DNA from: Nitrosococcus watsonii C-113
Lineage (GTDB): Bacteria > Pseudomonadota > Gammaproteobacteria > Nitrosococcales > Nitrosococcaceae
Assembly: GCF_000143085.1 (NCBI RefSeq)
Contig: NC_014315.1
Coordinates: 1,890,001-1,954,000, forward strand
Direction: 5' to 3'
DNA length: 64,000 nt
The position numbers and the translations under genes are program-made. A model generated the notes under the pieces. It saw nothing but the letters and a program-made list of their open reading frames with translations, made no database searches and was not told where the DNA came from. This document shows, in pieces, positions 1 through 9,479 of the stretch (its first letter is position 1; every line of letters begins with the position of its first letter).

Positions 1-1749
1 CCCCACATAAACCACCTGAAGATGGAGGTTACCCTTACTCAAAAAGCGGTAATTAGCGTTAAAGCCTGCTTTGCGTTCCGGACGCCGTACCAAAGGCTGA
101 CCGGTTTTCTCATCTTGAGTATGCATCTGAGTATAGTTCCCACGCAAAGTCAATTCTTCCAGGGGCGTTAAATTCATAAAAATCTCCCAGCCCCTAATTT
201 TGGCTGCATCAATATTAATAAGCTGGAAGTTATCAGCAGCCACCTGGCTAAACTGGATTAAATCAGTCAGTTCATTGTCGAAATAGGTCACCCCTACTGC
301 CCCCTCATCGTTCCAAAAGGATTGTTCTACTCCGATGTCCCAGGAACGGCTCATTTCAGGGCTTAAATCTGGATTGTTGTATTCAAGCTGGGGAGTATTG
401 CGGTCATCCTGAGTGGTATTGAAGCGCTCATCAAATAACTGGGTTAAAGTAGGGGCTTTAAAACCAGTACCGTAGCTCCCCCTGAGCGTGAGGCCCAATC
501 CATCAAATACGAGGGCGGCGGTTGTCCGGCCGGTAATTTTAGAACCAAAAATGCTATGATCATCTAACCGTATCCCCCCAGTGAGAAACAGCTTATCCCA
601 AAAACTCAATTGATCTTGCAAGTAGTATCCCTTGGTGTCAACGCTCTTCCGGGGCAAGTTTGAACCCGGCGATTGGGCCTCCATGCTGGCCTCTTCCCAG
701 GCGAATCCAAAGGTCAGAGTATGTTCCTTAGAAAAACGCAGGTTATGTTGCCAATCCACTTTGATTTTCTCCCCCTTAAAAGAACCTGGGAAAGGAAAAG
801 GGTTCTGAGGGTCTGGCCGATTTTGATTTTCCCTATCATGGTGGGTAAAAGAAACCCCAAGTATTTGTTCCCATAGATTATCAAACAAAGTGAGATGTCC
901 TTGACCCCGGAGAAACAACTGTTGGCTATCCAGAGTCGAATTAGGATCATCTATGGGTACAAAACGGCCCCTATTATCAACCGTCGATCCATCAATGTCA
1001 GTATGGTTACCGTTATAGCGCAAGGTAGTATCAAGGGAAAAATTGGGCGTAGGCGTTAGCCCGAATCGCCCCGTGAGGGTTGTATTCCGATCACCATCTT
1101 TTTCCGGGTTGCCCCGGCGAGAATCAGCTGCCGAGATGCCAGCGCTTTCAAGGCGAGTCCCGGTCAGGCTGTAATTAACAAGGTCATTCCCGCCATGTAC
1201 TCCCCCTGTCGCCTTGAAGGTACTAAAAGAACCACCTTCGACGCGAGCGGTAACGCGAGGCTTGCCCCTTCCCTTCTTAGTAATGATATTGATAACGCCG
1301 CCAATGGCATCGGAACCATAAAGGGTGCTTTGCGGCCCTCGCAGAATCTCAATGCGCTCGATATTATCCGTTAGCAAATTGGCGAAATCGAAAGAACCAC
1401 TGGGGTTGCTGGGATCATTGGCTTCTACCCCATCAATGAGCACCAGGGTATGGTTGGCGTTTGCCCCCCGCAGGAATACCGAGGTCTGCTGGCCTAAACC
1501 GCCACTTTGAACAACGTCGACTCCTGGTAGGCCTCGCAATACCTCGGATACTGGCATTCTTTGCCGCTGGGCAAGATCTTCGGCGGTAATGACACTTATA
1601 TCACTCCCTACATCTTGCGCTGGCGTTGGAGTCCGTGTTGCCGTCACCACCATCGGCGCTAGGGTTTTTGGGGCCTGCTGCTCACCGGCATAAACAACGG
1701 ACCCTAGCCCTATCAGGCCACCTAATCCAAGCGTTGAAAATATTTTCAA
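1..1749 (-). CDS. btuB: TonB-dependent outer-membrane receptor, BtuB-like (3' end beyond window)
   Basis: Likely takes up cobalamin or a related corrinoid across the outer membrane using TonB energy. The frame is open from a TTG codon at 1749, with GAGGAG just upstream, to the window edge (583 codons), so the C-terminal end is missing. A hydrophobic signal peptide covers roughly residues 3-22. A TonB-box-like stretch (MVVTATRTP) follows near residue 33. The plug domain shows LRGLPGVDVV, FLRGANANHTLVLIDGVE and GPQSTLYGSDAIGGVINI. The rest is barrel-like, with alternating polar and aromatic residues. The TTG start is preferred because the next in-frame ATG would remove the signal peptide. A cobalamin riboswitch lies upstream on the same strand, which is the main reason to prefer a B12 substrate over another TonB ligand. 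Confidence 0.9.
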   Translation of the reverse strand, partial: MKIFSTLGLGGLIGLGSVVYAGEQQAPKTLAPMVVTATRTPTPAQDVGSDISVITAEDLAQRQRMPVSEVLRGLPGVDVVQSGGLGQQTSVFLRGANANHTLVLIDGVEANDPSNPSGSFDFANLLTDNIERIEILRGPQSTLYGSDAIGGVINIITKKGRGKPRVTARVEGGSFSTFKATGGVHGGNDLVNYSLTGTRLESAGISAADSRRGNPEKDGDRNTTLTGRFGLTPTPNFSLDTTLRYNGNHTDIDGSTVDNRGRFVPIDDPNSTLDSQQLFLRGQGHLTLFDNLWEQILGVSFTHHDRENQNRPDPQNPFPFPGSFKGEKIKVDWQHNLRFSKEHTLTFGFAWEEASMEAQSPGSNLPRKSVDTKGYYLQDQLSFWDKLFLTGGIRLDDHSIFGSKITGRTTAALVFDGLGLTLRGSYGTGFKAPTLTQLFDERFNTTQDDRNTPQLEYNNPDLSPEMSRSWDIGVEQSFWNDEGAVGVTYFDNELTDLIQFSQVAADNFQLINIDAAKIRGWEIFMNLTPLEELTLRGNYTQMHTQDEKTGQPLVRRPERKAGFNANYRFLSKGNLHLQVVYVG

Positions 1750-1899
1750 CAATCTCCTCCTCTGGGACCGCGCGCACCCGCACGGCAGTCATTTGCAAAT
1801 ACGCTGCAGAGGAAGACAATAAGGCTCCGTCACCCATCATAGGGTCTAGAAAAAGGATAATCTCGGTATTGTCGCCCTCCGCAACACCACGGGACACTC

Positions 1900-2082
1900 T
1901 AGGCCGGTCTCCGGGCTTGCAAGTAAGCGGCGATTAAAATACCCGCTGGGCTGATAGCCTTCCCACGGAAATCCGCAGTGGCTTAATAACCAACCTTTCC
2001 TTGCCTACCGTTGCGGGGGCAGCGTCGGCTTTCGACCGACTTCCCGTTTAACCCCTCTAATTAGGATCGGGGCACCTATAAT
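1900..2082 (-). promoter_or_regulatory. Cobalamin (AdoCbl) riboswitch
   Basis: Reading the minus strand, the conserved elements of the B12 aptamer occur in order: AGGTGCC near 2077, AAACGGGAAGTCGGT near 2048, the B12 box GACGCTGCCCCCGCAACGG at about 2026-2008, then CACTG, GGGAAGGC, and the closing CCCGGAGACCGGCC near 1915-1902. The aptamer is about 150 bases upstream of the receptor start. The interval 1750-1899 would hold the expression platform; I see no clear poly-T terminator there. The family normally reduces expression of the downstream gene when cobalamin is plentiful. Confidence 0.95.
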
Positions 2083-2281
2083 GAGGAAGGTAATCTAGGG
2101 AAATGAGTTAGCACTGTCAATATTTCCCCTCCTCCACAAAGGATGGGGGGAGCGCGAGAATCATAAAAGAAGGGTTGCATGAACCAAAATAGCTCCAGGA
2201 CGGGGCTTTGTGTGGATAGAATAATCCAGTCACTGCTACCTAGCGGTTTGAATTGTCCTGAGCTCCTCCATTAAACTTTTG

Positions 2282-3799
2282 CTAGTCAAAGCTGAGCCCC
2301 AAAAATACTCGATAATCTTCATTAAAATCAACTTGATTCAAGTCAATTTGATAACGCCCTTCAAGAAATAGATGTATTGCGGGAAGTAGGGGTTTTTGAT
2401 GAGCAAACCGCCAATTCAAATTACCACTTGTCGTATAAGTGCGCTTTGATTGCTTATTATCCCAATTCTGCTTGGCAGCTATCTGGAATTGCCCTTTAAG
2501 AAGCTCCGGAACAAATACAGTATGACTCTTGATTCCGACCAGCAACTCATCAAGATTAGCGCCTCGGTATTGATAGCGAAGCATTGGATCTAAGCTCAAG
2601 TTGCCGTTACTAAATAGCTTAAGTCCGGCTTCCGCGGCAGAGGTGGCAAAATATTGGGCCTCTGTCGGCATGGTTTCGATTTTATTCCAATTCAAGCTAT
2701 GGCTTAAGTTCCAATGCCAATTCTGGTAGGAAAAATCGGCTTTAAATTCCGCTTTGGAAAGCTGCCGTCTTTGTTGCTCAATCTTATTTCTGGAAAGCGC
2801 CATATTAAGATTAGGAGAACCCAACCACAACGGCAGCTTAAAGCGTTGAAACCGGTACGATCCCTGCAATTGAGTTGTGTAAGTTCGCTGTGGCGATAAA
2901 AATCTTTCTCCGTTACCCGCTTCCTGGATTATGGAATTATCCCATGCCAGTCCCCGCCAATCCAGATGGGTAAAGCCTTCCCATCTGGATATTCCCTGCT
3001 CTGAAGTTGCTTCAACAGGGCTTTGAAAGAAAAGGCCTACCCGTTTATGTTTTACTCCCATGACCCCGTTTAATGGCGATTCAAAAAAGGAGGCGGCTTG
3101 GAGGGGTTGGTAGCTCAATTGTAATTTGTAAGCATTATCGTTTTGAGCCGAGGTAGCTATGAAAGGATCATAATTATAGTGAGTCCAAGCATACTCGCCA
3201 TGTAAATCAATCTGCTCCGAAAGTAGCTTGGCATCGGTCTTTAGACTCCAAGCATAATCATAATTTAACCCAAATTCCGATAGGGGAGTTAGACCGCGCT
3301 GACCTTTTAGATAAACGCTCGAGAATGTGATTGGCGTGGAGGCTAGATCTGAGATTTCTCCTGAAAACACTGCCCCTTGCAGGGATGGGTAGGAAAGGTA
3401 GCTTCCCAAAGATTGGCCAAAATCAGGCGTTGTATGGGTTTCGAAACGCGTCAACGTAGCACTGTCATTGCCTAGGGCAAAGTGTTGCTGAATAGCAGGT
3501 TGCTTAGTTTGGCGTAGTATTAAGGCATTGGGTTTAAGTAGCTTCGTTTTGGGCAAAATGTCGCGGCGCCTGTCCTCTTCTTTAAGTAAGAACTGCCAGA
3601 ATTTACCCGATTTCCCCTCTTTTTCCTCTCTAGGGCTTAGGAGGGGGAACTGCTCTACCGTTTTATCGACAAGCTCCGGCCCCACCAGGCTATCTAGTTT
3701 TCCGCCTATAGGCGGGCCAACCTGAGCAATTGTCAGCAATGGAGAAATGGTTAGCGCAAATAAATATACTAAGCTGGCATAAGATCTATTTCCCTTCAT
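2282..3799 (-). CDS. Predicted outer-membrane beta-barrel protein, function unknown
   Basis: A 505-residue protein I do not recognise by family. It starts with a signal peptide (about residues 1-25, cleavable after a small-residue site near TIAQ). Residues 30-110 are polar and rich in charged residues. From about 120 to the end the sequence consists of alternating hydrophobic and polar stretches with many aromatic residues and short turns, typical of an outer-membrane beta-barrel. It ends RVFLGLSFD, so the last aromatic is one residue in from the terminus. It stands alone, with about 180 bases between its stop and the riboswitch region downstream. No clear ribosome-binding site precedes the ATG at 3799. 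Confidence 0.6.
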   Translation of the reverse strand: MKGNRSYASLVYLFALTISPLLTIAQVGPPIGGKLDSLVGPELVDKTVEQFPLLSPREEKEGKSGKFWQFLLKEEDRRRDILPKTKLLKPNALILRQTKQPAIQQHFALGNDSATLTRFETHTTPDFGQSLGSYLSYPSLQGAVFSGEISDLASTPITFSSVYLKGQRGLTPLSEFGLNYDYAWSLKTDAKLLSEQIDLHGEYAWTHYNYDPFIATSAQNDNAYKLQLSYQPLQAASFFESPLNGVMGVKHKRVGLFFQSPVEATSEQGISRWEGFTHLDWRGLAWDNSIIQEAGNGERFLSPQRTYTTQLQGSYRFQRFKLPLWLGSPNLNMALSRNKIEQQRRQLSKAEFKADFSYQNWHWNLSHSLNWNKIETMPTEAQYFATSAAEAGLKLFSNGNLSLDPMLRYQYRGANLDELLVGIKSHTVFVPELLKGQFQIAAKQNWDNKQSKRTYTTSGNLNWRFAHQKPLLPAIHLFLEGRYQIDLNQVDFNEDYRVFLGLSFD

Positions 3800-3917
3800 G
3801 AATTATATATTCTGAACTTCGTGGATTTTCTTTACCTTTTCAATTCAGAATTTTTTACTAATTCCCTCTCTACCCTTATCATGGAGGGTGTATGTGATAG
3901 AAATGGAGGGAAAGAGA

Positions 3918-4679
3918 GTGAAGCCAGCTATTGTGATTATTGGTATCGGCGAGATAGGCGGGGTATTTGCACGTGGATTTCTGCGCGCAGGGCACCCTGT
4001 CTACCCGGTTTCCCGGGATCTGCTGATGGAGGAAGTCGCTCAGGAAGTACCGGATCCTGCGCTCATTTTAGTCGCCGTCGCGGAAGCAGACTTGCACCCG
4101 GTCCTGCAGCAAATCCCTACCTCCTGGCAAAATCATCTAGCGCTCCTGCAAAATGAGTTATTACCCAGAGACTGGCAGCCCTATCATTTTTCTAATTTGA
4201 CTGTTACTTCGATTTGGTTCGAAAAAAAGCAGGGACAAGACGTTAAGATCTTACTCCCCTCTCCCGCCTATGGTCCTGGCGCGCACTTGCTGTCCTCGTC
4301 CCTGCAAACATTAGACATTCCGACTCATATCCTGACCACAGAAACGGAACTGCTGTTCGAATTGGCGCGCAAAAACCTCTATATCTTGACCACCAATATC
4401 GCGGGACTTATCATCGGAGGCGACGTGGCCACTCTCTGGGGGCAGCACCAAGAACTCGCTAAGCGAGTGGCCAAGGATGTCCTGGACCTCCAGGAATGGC
4501 TAGCGAAAACCCCTCTTCCCAGAGAACGGCTTATGGAAGGACTGGTGGCTGCTATCGAGGCGGACCCCCACCATAAATGCACTGGCCGATCAGCCCCTGC
4601 CCGCCTTGAACGAGCCTTGCATCTGGCAGAAGAAGCAGGCTTAGAAGTGGCTGCTTTGCATGAAATCGCTTCCCGTTAA
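3918..4679 (+). CDS. Rossmann-fold NAD(P)-binding protein, ketopantoate-reductase-like
   Basis: The N-terminus IVIIGIGEIGGVFARGF is a dinucleotide-binding GxGxxG motif followed by a short helix, as in the PanE/ApbA and 6-phosphogluconate dehydrogenase families. I see no clear substrate-binding signature for ketopantoate, so the exact reaction is open. The frame opens at GTG 3888 and ATG 3903. I chose GTG 3918 because GGAGGG sits seven bases before it and because the Rossmann strand then starts a few residues from the N-terminus. The 3' end overlaps the convergent phosphatase gene by four bases. The C-terminal half is helical and probably forms the catalytic or dimer domain. Confidence 0.6.
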   Translation: MKPAIVIIGIGEIGGVFARGFLRAGHPVYPVSRDLLMEEVAQEVPDPALILVAVAEADLHPVLQQIPTSWQNHLALLQNELLPRDWQPYHFSNLTVTSIWFEKKQGQDVKILLPSPAYGPGAHLLSSSLQTLDIPTHILTTETELLFELARKNLYILTTNIAGLIIGGDVATLWGQHQELAKRVAKDVLDLQEWLAKTPLPRERLMEGLVAAIEADPHHKCTGRSAPARLERALHLAEEAGLEVAALHEIASR

Positions 4680-5281
4680 ATAGGTAAGTTTGCCCCATGG
4701 AACAGCAATTGTAAGCGCTCTCGCGGCCCCTCTCCGCCTACTTGAATCCGGCTGATGCCGGCATTAGGGACATGGATTCGAAAAACGGTTTCCAAAGGCA
4801 TCTCCAATACCTGGCGTATCAACATCCGCATCGTTCCAGCATGGGCAACTACCAGTACATGCTCGCCACCATGGCGATTAAGTAATTCCTCCCAAGCAGC
4901 AATAACTCGATCACGGAAATCCAGGAAAGATTCTGCGCCCGGTGGTGTATGGCGAACAGGATCTTCATAAAAGCGGCGGAAAGCCTCCGGTTCACGCTCT
5001 CTGACTTCGGCAGCCGTAGAACCTTCCCAAGCCCCAAAGCTAATTTCTTGCAAACGCTCATCTAGCTGTAAAGGCCGCCCATGGCGCTGACTAAGCTCAT
5101 AGGCAAATTCCGCGCACCGTTTGAGGGGAGAGCTTATAATCCGATCCCAGGGGCAACCTTCGCCAACGGCCGCTCGCATCTGTGACCAACCTTTTTCACT
5201 CAGGGGATCATCCCTATGGCCTCGGTAGCGGTGCCCTCCCACAGGCTCGCCATGGCGGATGAGATCAATAAGCGTTGACAT
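4676..5281 (-). CDS. Histidine phosphatase family protein (CobC / phosphoglycerate-mutase-like)
   Basis: A 201-residue single-domain enzyme of the RHG histidine phosphatase superfamily. LIRHGEP near residue 7 carries the phospho-accepting histidine. SSPLKRCAEFA gives the second phosphate-binding arginine region. WEGSTAAEV with ISFGAWEG matches the alpha-ribazole-phosphatase/PGM pattern. VVAHAGTMRM near residue 145 gives the second catalytic histidine. Alpha-ribazole phosphatase (CobC) would fit a genome with cobalamin regulation, but the superfamily hydrolyses many phosphomonoesters and the B12 genes at 1-2 kb are not in the same operon. The ferredoxin gene is 36 bases upstream on the same strand. 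Confidence 0.8.
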   Translation of the reverse strand: MSTLIDLIRHGEPVGGHRYRGHRDDPLSEKGWSQMRAAVGEGCPWDRIISSPLKRCAEFAYELSQRHGRPLQLDERLQEISFGAWEGSTAAEVREREPEAFRRFYEDPVRHTPPGAESFLDFRDRVIAAWEELLNRHGGEHVLVVAHAGTMRMLIRQVLEMPLETVFRIHVPNAGISRIQVGGEGPRERLQLLFHGANLPI

Positions 5282-5317
5282 GGAAGCTAATTTAACTTTT
5301 TTCCTGATGGGTTCTCA

Positions 5318-6104
<787 letters not shown>

Positions 6105-6112
6105 CTAAAAAG

Positions 6113-6718
6113 TTATTCGGCTTCCGCTCCAGGGGCATTAGAAGTCCGACGAGCCAGATAATACCCTATCTCCCCCGCCTGCTTGCTATGTAATAATGTC
6201 CAGGTGACCGGCAAAGGCGGTAACGGGCTGCGCCTCCAAGCCTCCAGATAAATATAAGCACCGGGGGTCAACCAGCCACCATACTCCAAATAGGCGCAAC
6301 AGGGCTCTAGCAAACTACTTTCAAAGGGAGGATCTAAAAAAGCAATATCAAAACTTTGCGCGGAACCACGCAGATAAGCCAACGCATCACCGGCAACAAC
6401 TTCTATCTTCTCGGCGGAAAAATATTCTATCTGGGCCTGGATTGCTTGATACGCTCGCAAATCTTCCTCTACCATGACTACCGCCGCCGCGCCCCGAGAT
6501 CTAGCCTCCAAACCGAGCACCCCGCTACCCGCAAACAGATCCAAACAACGAGCGCCGCTGATGACCGGCTGGAGCCAATTAAATAAAGTTTCCCGAATCC
6601 GATCAGGCGTGGGGCGCAATTCCGGGCGGGCCGGAAAATCGACTTTCCGGCCGCGCCAGAGACCGCCAATAATTCTAACCTGGCGCCGGAGAGATTTAGT
6701 TCTACTCCTTGGTAGCAC
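6113..6718 (-). CDS. rsmD: 16S rRNA (guanine-966-N2)-methyltransferase
   Basis: Methylates G966 of 16S rRNA using S-adenosylmethionine. Motifs: VRIIGGLWRGRK at the N-terminus, RPTPDRIRETLFNWL, the SAM-binding CLDLFAGSGVLGLEA near residue 60, and the catalytic FLDPPF near residue 128. Its 201 residues match the family. The only plausible start is GTG 6718, which overlaps the end of the upstream M16 gene by 17 bases, suggesting translational coupling. Context rsmD-coaD-ferredoxin is conserved in related bacteria. Confidence 0.95.
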   Translation of the reverse strand: MLPRSRTKSLRRQVRIIGGLWRGRKVDFPARPELRPTPDRIRETLFNWLQPVISGARCLDLFAGSGVLGLEARSRGAAAVVMVEEDLRAYQAIQAQIEYFSAEKIEVVAGDALAYLRGSAQSFDIAFLDPPFESSLLEPCCAYLEYGGWLTPGAYIYLEAWRRSPLPPLPVTWTLLHSKQAGEIGYYLARRTSNAPGAEAE

Positions 6719-8006
6719 CGCCCACCATAACCGTGACCATCTTATCTAGATCGATCCGTTTCTGAAAAGCCTCCCGAATCTGCGCAACCGTGACCGCCTC
6801 CACCTGGGAAATGAAGGTCTCCAGATAATCCAGTGGCAATTGATAGAAACCAATCATGGCAAGATATTGAACCTTCTCCCCATTGCTGTCGATTCGCAGG
6901 GGAAAACCGCCGGTAATATTTTGCTTGGCTAACCGAAGCTCCTCCTCGCTGGGTCCTTCGGCGATAAAGTCTCGCAAGGTCTCGCGCAACACCTTTAAGG
7001 CTTCCTCGGCTTGTTCGTTGCGAGTTTGCAATGCCATGACATAGGGACCTCGACGCCGCATGGGGCTAAAGTAGCTATTAGCGCTATAGGTTAATCCCCG
7101 CTTCTCCCGAAGCTCCACGCTAATTTGGGAAACCAAACCACTGCCCCCTAGAACATGATTACCCACATAGAGAGGAAAGTAATCGGAAGCGCCTCGGCGC
7201 ACTCCTATCGTTCCCGAGATGATGGTCGTCTGGCTAGAAGGGTAACGAATGGCCTCTACTCCCGGCTTGCTGATGTTAAGGACGGGTGGTAGTGCAGGCG
7301 CCGGTTTTCCTATTGGTAAATCGCCTATCACCTGCTCGGCTACCTGCTCGGCCTGGGATCGCTCTAGCGCACCCACAATCGCCACTACCGCATTGCTGGC
7401 CACATAGTAGCGCCGATGGAAGGCCAAAACATCCTTCCGGGTTAAGCTAGCCAACCCTTCCTGGGTTCCTAGAGGCAGATGCCCATAGGGGGAGTCGCCA
7501 TAAAGGCGGCGATAAAAAGCCCGGCTAGCAAGACTGCTCGGCGACTGCAACTGCCTTTGTAGAGCAGTTTCCATTCGCTTACGTACCCGCTCAAAAGCCG
7601 CTACCGGCATAGTAGGCTGCCTCAAAACCAAGGCCATGGTCTCCAATGCCGACTGCAAAATTTTAGACTCGGTCAAGCTACGCAGGCTGACTACCGCCAT
7701 ATCCCGTTCGGCCTGGGTACCAAACTGGGCGCCCAAATTATCAAATCGCTCGGCGATGGCATCGGCATCTAACTCACCCGCACCTTCCGGTAAAAGGGCG
7801 CTGCTCAGTTGGGCCAAGCCAGGTTGGTTTCCATCCCGGGCCGCACCTGCGTCGAAGACTACGCGGACATCCACCATGGGCAATTCCTTGGCCTGGATAA
7901 AATAAACCCGGGCTCCGTTGACCATCGTCCAATGCTGAATATCAGGCGCCGCTAAACTTATAGCAGCAATACTCCATAGCAGTAAAATTGCAAGACTACG
8001 AAACAT
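6702..8006 (-). CDS. M16 family zinc-peptidase-like protein, inactive-type subunit
   Basis: Has the two-lobed M16 (pitrilysin/processing peptidase) architecture: an N-terminal peptidase-like domain and a C-terminal M16C domain with LREKRGLTYSANSYF. The zinc motif HxxEH is missing; the equivalent segment reads LAQLSSALLPEG. It is therefore probably the non-catalytic partner of the adjacent upstream M16 protein, as in known M16B heterodimers. The frame opens at 8057, but ATG 8006 has AGGAGG six bases upstream and begins a clear signal peptide (MFRSLAILLLWSIAAISLA). It overlaps the upstream gene by 11 bases. Probably periplasmic. Confidence 0.88.
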   Translation of the reverse strand: MFRSLAILLLWSIAAISLAAPDIQHWTMVNGARVYFIQAKELPMVDVRVVFDAGAARDGNQPGLAQLSSALLPEGAGELDADAIAERFDNLGAQFGTQAERDMAVVSLRSLTESKILQSALETMALVLRQPTMPVAAFERVRKRMETALQRQLQSPSSLASRAFYRRLYGDSPYGHLPLGTQEGLASLTRKDVLAFHRRYYVASNAVVAIVGALERSQAEQVAEQVIGDLPIGKPAPALPPVLNISKPGVEAIRYPSSQTTIISGTIGVRRGASDYFPLYVGNHVLGGSGLVSQISVELREKRGLTYSANSYFSPMRRRGPYVMALQTRNEQAEEALKVLRETLRDFIAEGPSEEELRLAKQNITGGFPLRIDSNGEKVQYLAMIGFYQLPLDYLETFISQVEAVTVAQIREAFQKRIDLDKMVTVMVGGATKE

Positions 8007-9375
8007 GGCGGCCTCCTTCCACAGGCTGAGTCGAAGGCGCTTTTTCTCCTGGCTCAATAGGTAAAGGCACTAATTCCGCCCGGGTTAACCTGGTCTCCAA
8101 CAAATATTTCTGGGCAACCGCCTGGACTTGTTCAGGGGTAATGGCGCGCACCTGATCCACATAGGCATCCGCTAGCCGCCAGTCTAGCCCAACCGTTTCC
8201 AACAACCCTAGCTGCATGGCCTGAAAAAACATGGAGTCCTGTTCAAAAACCTGATGGGCAACTACCTGGTTTTTGATTCGCTCCAGTTCCTCCTTGCTCA
8301 CGAGTTCTTTTTGCAGGCGCTGAATCTGGGCCCAAATAGCCTCCTCCAACTCGGCAATAGTCCGTCCCTGGGCCGGTACTCCAGCAATCACAAATTGGTC
8401 TTCGGCACGAGCATACAAATCATAGCTAGCACCCACACTAGTAGCAATTTGCCCCCCCCTAATCAGTTCCTTGGAAAAACGGGAGCTACGCCCCCCATCC
8501 AAGATTCCACCGAGCACCTCCAGGGCATAGGCTTCCCAATCTTCTTCCGCGTTCTTTATAACCGGCACCTTCCACCCTAACAGCAAATAAGGTAGTTCGG
8601 CTGGTGCCCGTACGAAAATCTCCCGCTGACCCGTCTGGGAAATCTCCCGCTGGGGTTTGGGAGAAGTGATTTTTTCGGGTTTCAGGGGGCCAAAATATTT
8701 TTTGGCCAAAGCATAGACGGTCTCAGGGTCCACATCTCCTACCACCACTACAGTCGCATTGTTAGGGGCATACCACTTTTGATACCAAGCTTGCAAATCC
8801 TTGAGTTCATAATGCTGAATATCGCTCATCCAACCAATTACAGGATGATGATAGGGGCCGCTGAGAAAAGCGGTGGCGTTAAAACGCTCATAGGTCAAGG
8901 CATTAGGATTATCCTCCGTGCGCATGCGCCGCTCTTCCATCACGACTTGCTTCTCCTTCCGTAATTCTTCGGGAATAAGCACTAGATTGCGCATGCGATC
9001 GGCTTCCAGCCGGAAGCTGACCTCTACCCTATCATTGGCCATCTGCTCAAAATAGGCAGTATAATCGCGCCCCGTAAAGGCATTTTCCTCACCGCCATTA
9101 GCGGAGATAATTTGCGAAAACTGGTTTGGTTCCAGGTTTTTGGTACCCTTAAACATCATGTGCTCCAGCATATGGGAAATACCCGTAATCCCATTATATT
9201 CATAGCTAGAGCCCACCTTGTACCACACCTGGGAAACCATCACCGGTGCTCGGGGATCTTCCTTAACTAGGAGCTTTAGCCCATTCTCCAGGGTAAATTC
9301 ATGTACTTTGGCCATAACCGCTAGTGGCAGCAGCAGAGCCAAAAAAATTATTAGCGAGCGTATGAATGGCGTCAT
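7996..9375 (-). CDS. M16 family zinc metallopeptidase (catalytic subunit)
   Basis: Contains the inverted zinc-peptidase motif HMLEH near residue 60, followed by ENAFTGRDYTAYF and a downstream glutamate region (VVMEERRMRTEDNP) that completes the metal site. The C-terminal M16C domain is present, giving about 460 residues. The frame opens at 9429, but ATG 9375 begins a signal peptide (FIRSLIIFLALLLPLAVMA) and has an AAGGAAG ribosome site. It is read before the inactive M16 partner in the same operon, so a periplasmic heterodimer is likely. It is divergent from ftsY, with about 100 bases between the two starts. Confidence 0.92.
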   Translation of the reverse strand: MTPFIRSLIIFLALLLPLAVMAKVHEFTLENGLKLLVKEDPRAPVMVSQVWYKVGSSYEYNGITGISHMLEHMMFKGTKNLEPNQFSQIISANGGEENAFTGRDYTAYFEQMANDRVEVSFRLEADRMRNLVLIPEELRKEKQVVMEERRMRTEDNPNALTYERFNATAFLSGPYHHPVIGWMSDIQHYELKDLQAWYQKWYAPNNATVVVVGDVDPETVYALAKKYFGPLKPEKITSPKPQREISQTGQREIFVRAPAELPYLLLGWKVPVIKNAEEDWEAYALEVLGGILDGGRSSRFSKELIRGGQIATSVGASYDLYARAEDQFVIAGVPAQGRTIAELEEAIWAQIQRLQKELVSKEELERIKNQVVAHQVFEQDSMFFQAMQLGLLETVGLDWRLADAYVDQVRAITPEQVQAVAQKYLLETRLTRAELVPLPIEPGEKAPSTQPVEGGRHVS

Positions 9376-9479
9376 TGTCTTCCTTCTTGCTTGATTAACG
9401 CTATAGATATTGGTTTTTAAAATTAACAATAATGATAGGATACTTAATCGTAAACATTACCTAATGAGTCATAAAAGCC

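Noticed and set aside
3821-4156. Alternative 111-codon frame at the start of the Rossmann gene
   Set aside because: It is a shadow frame; the Rossmann frame has the GxGxxG motif and full length.
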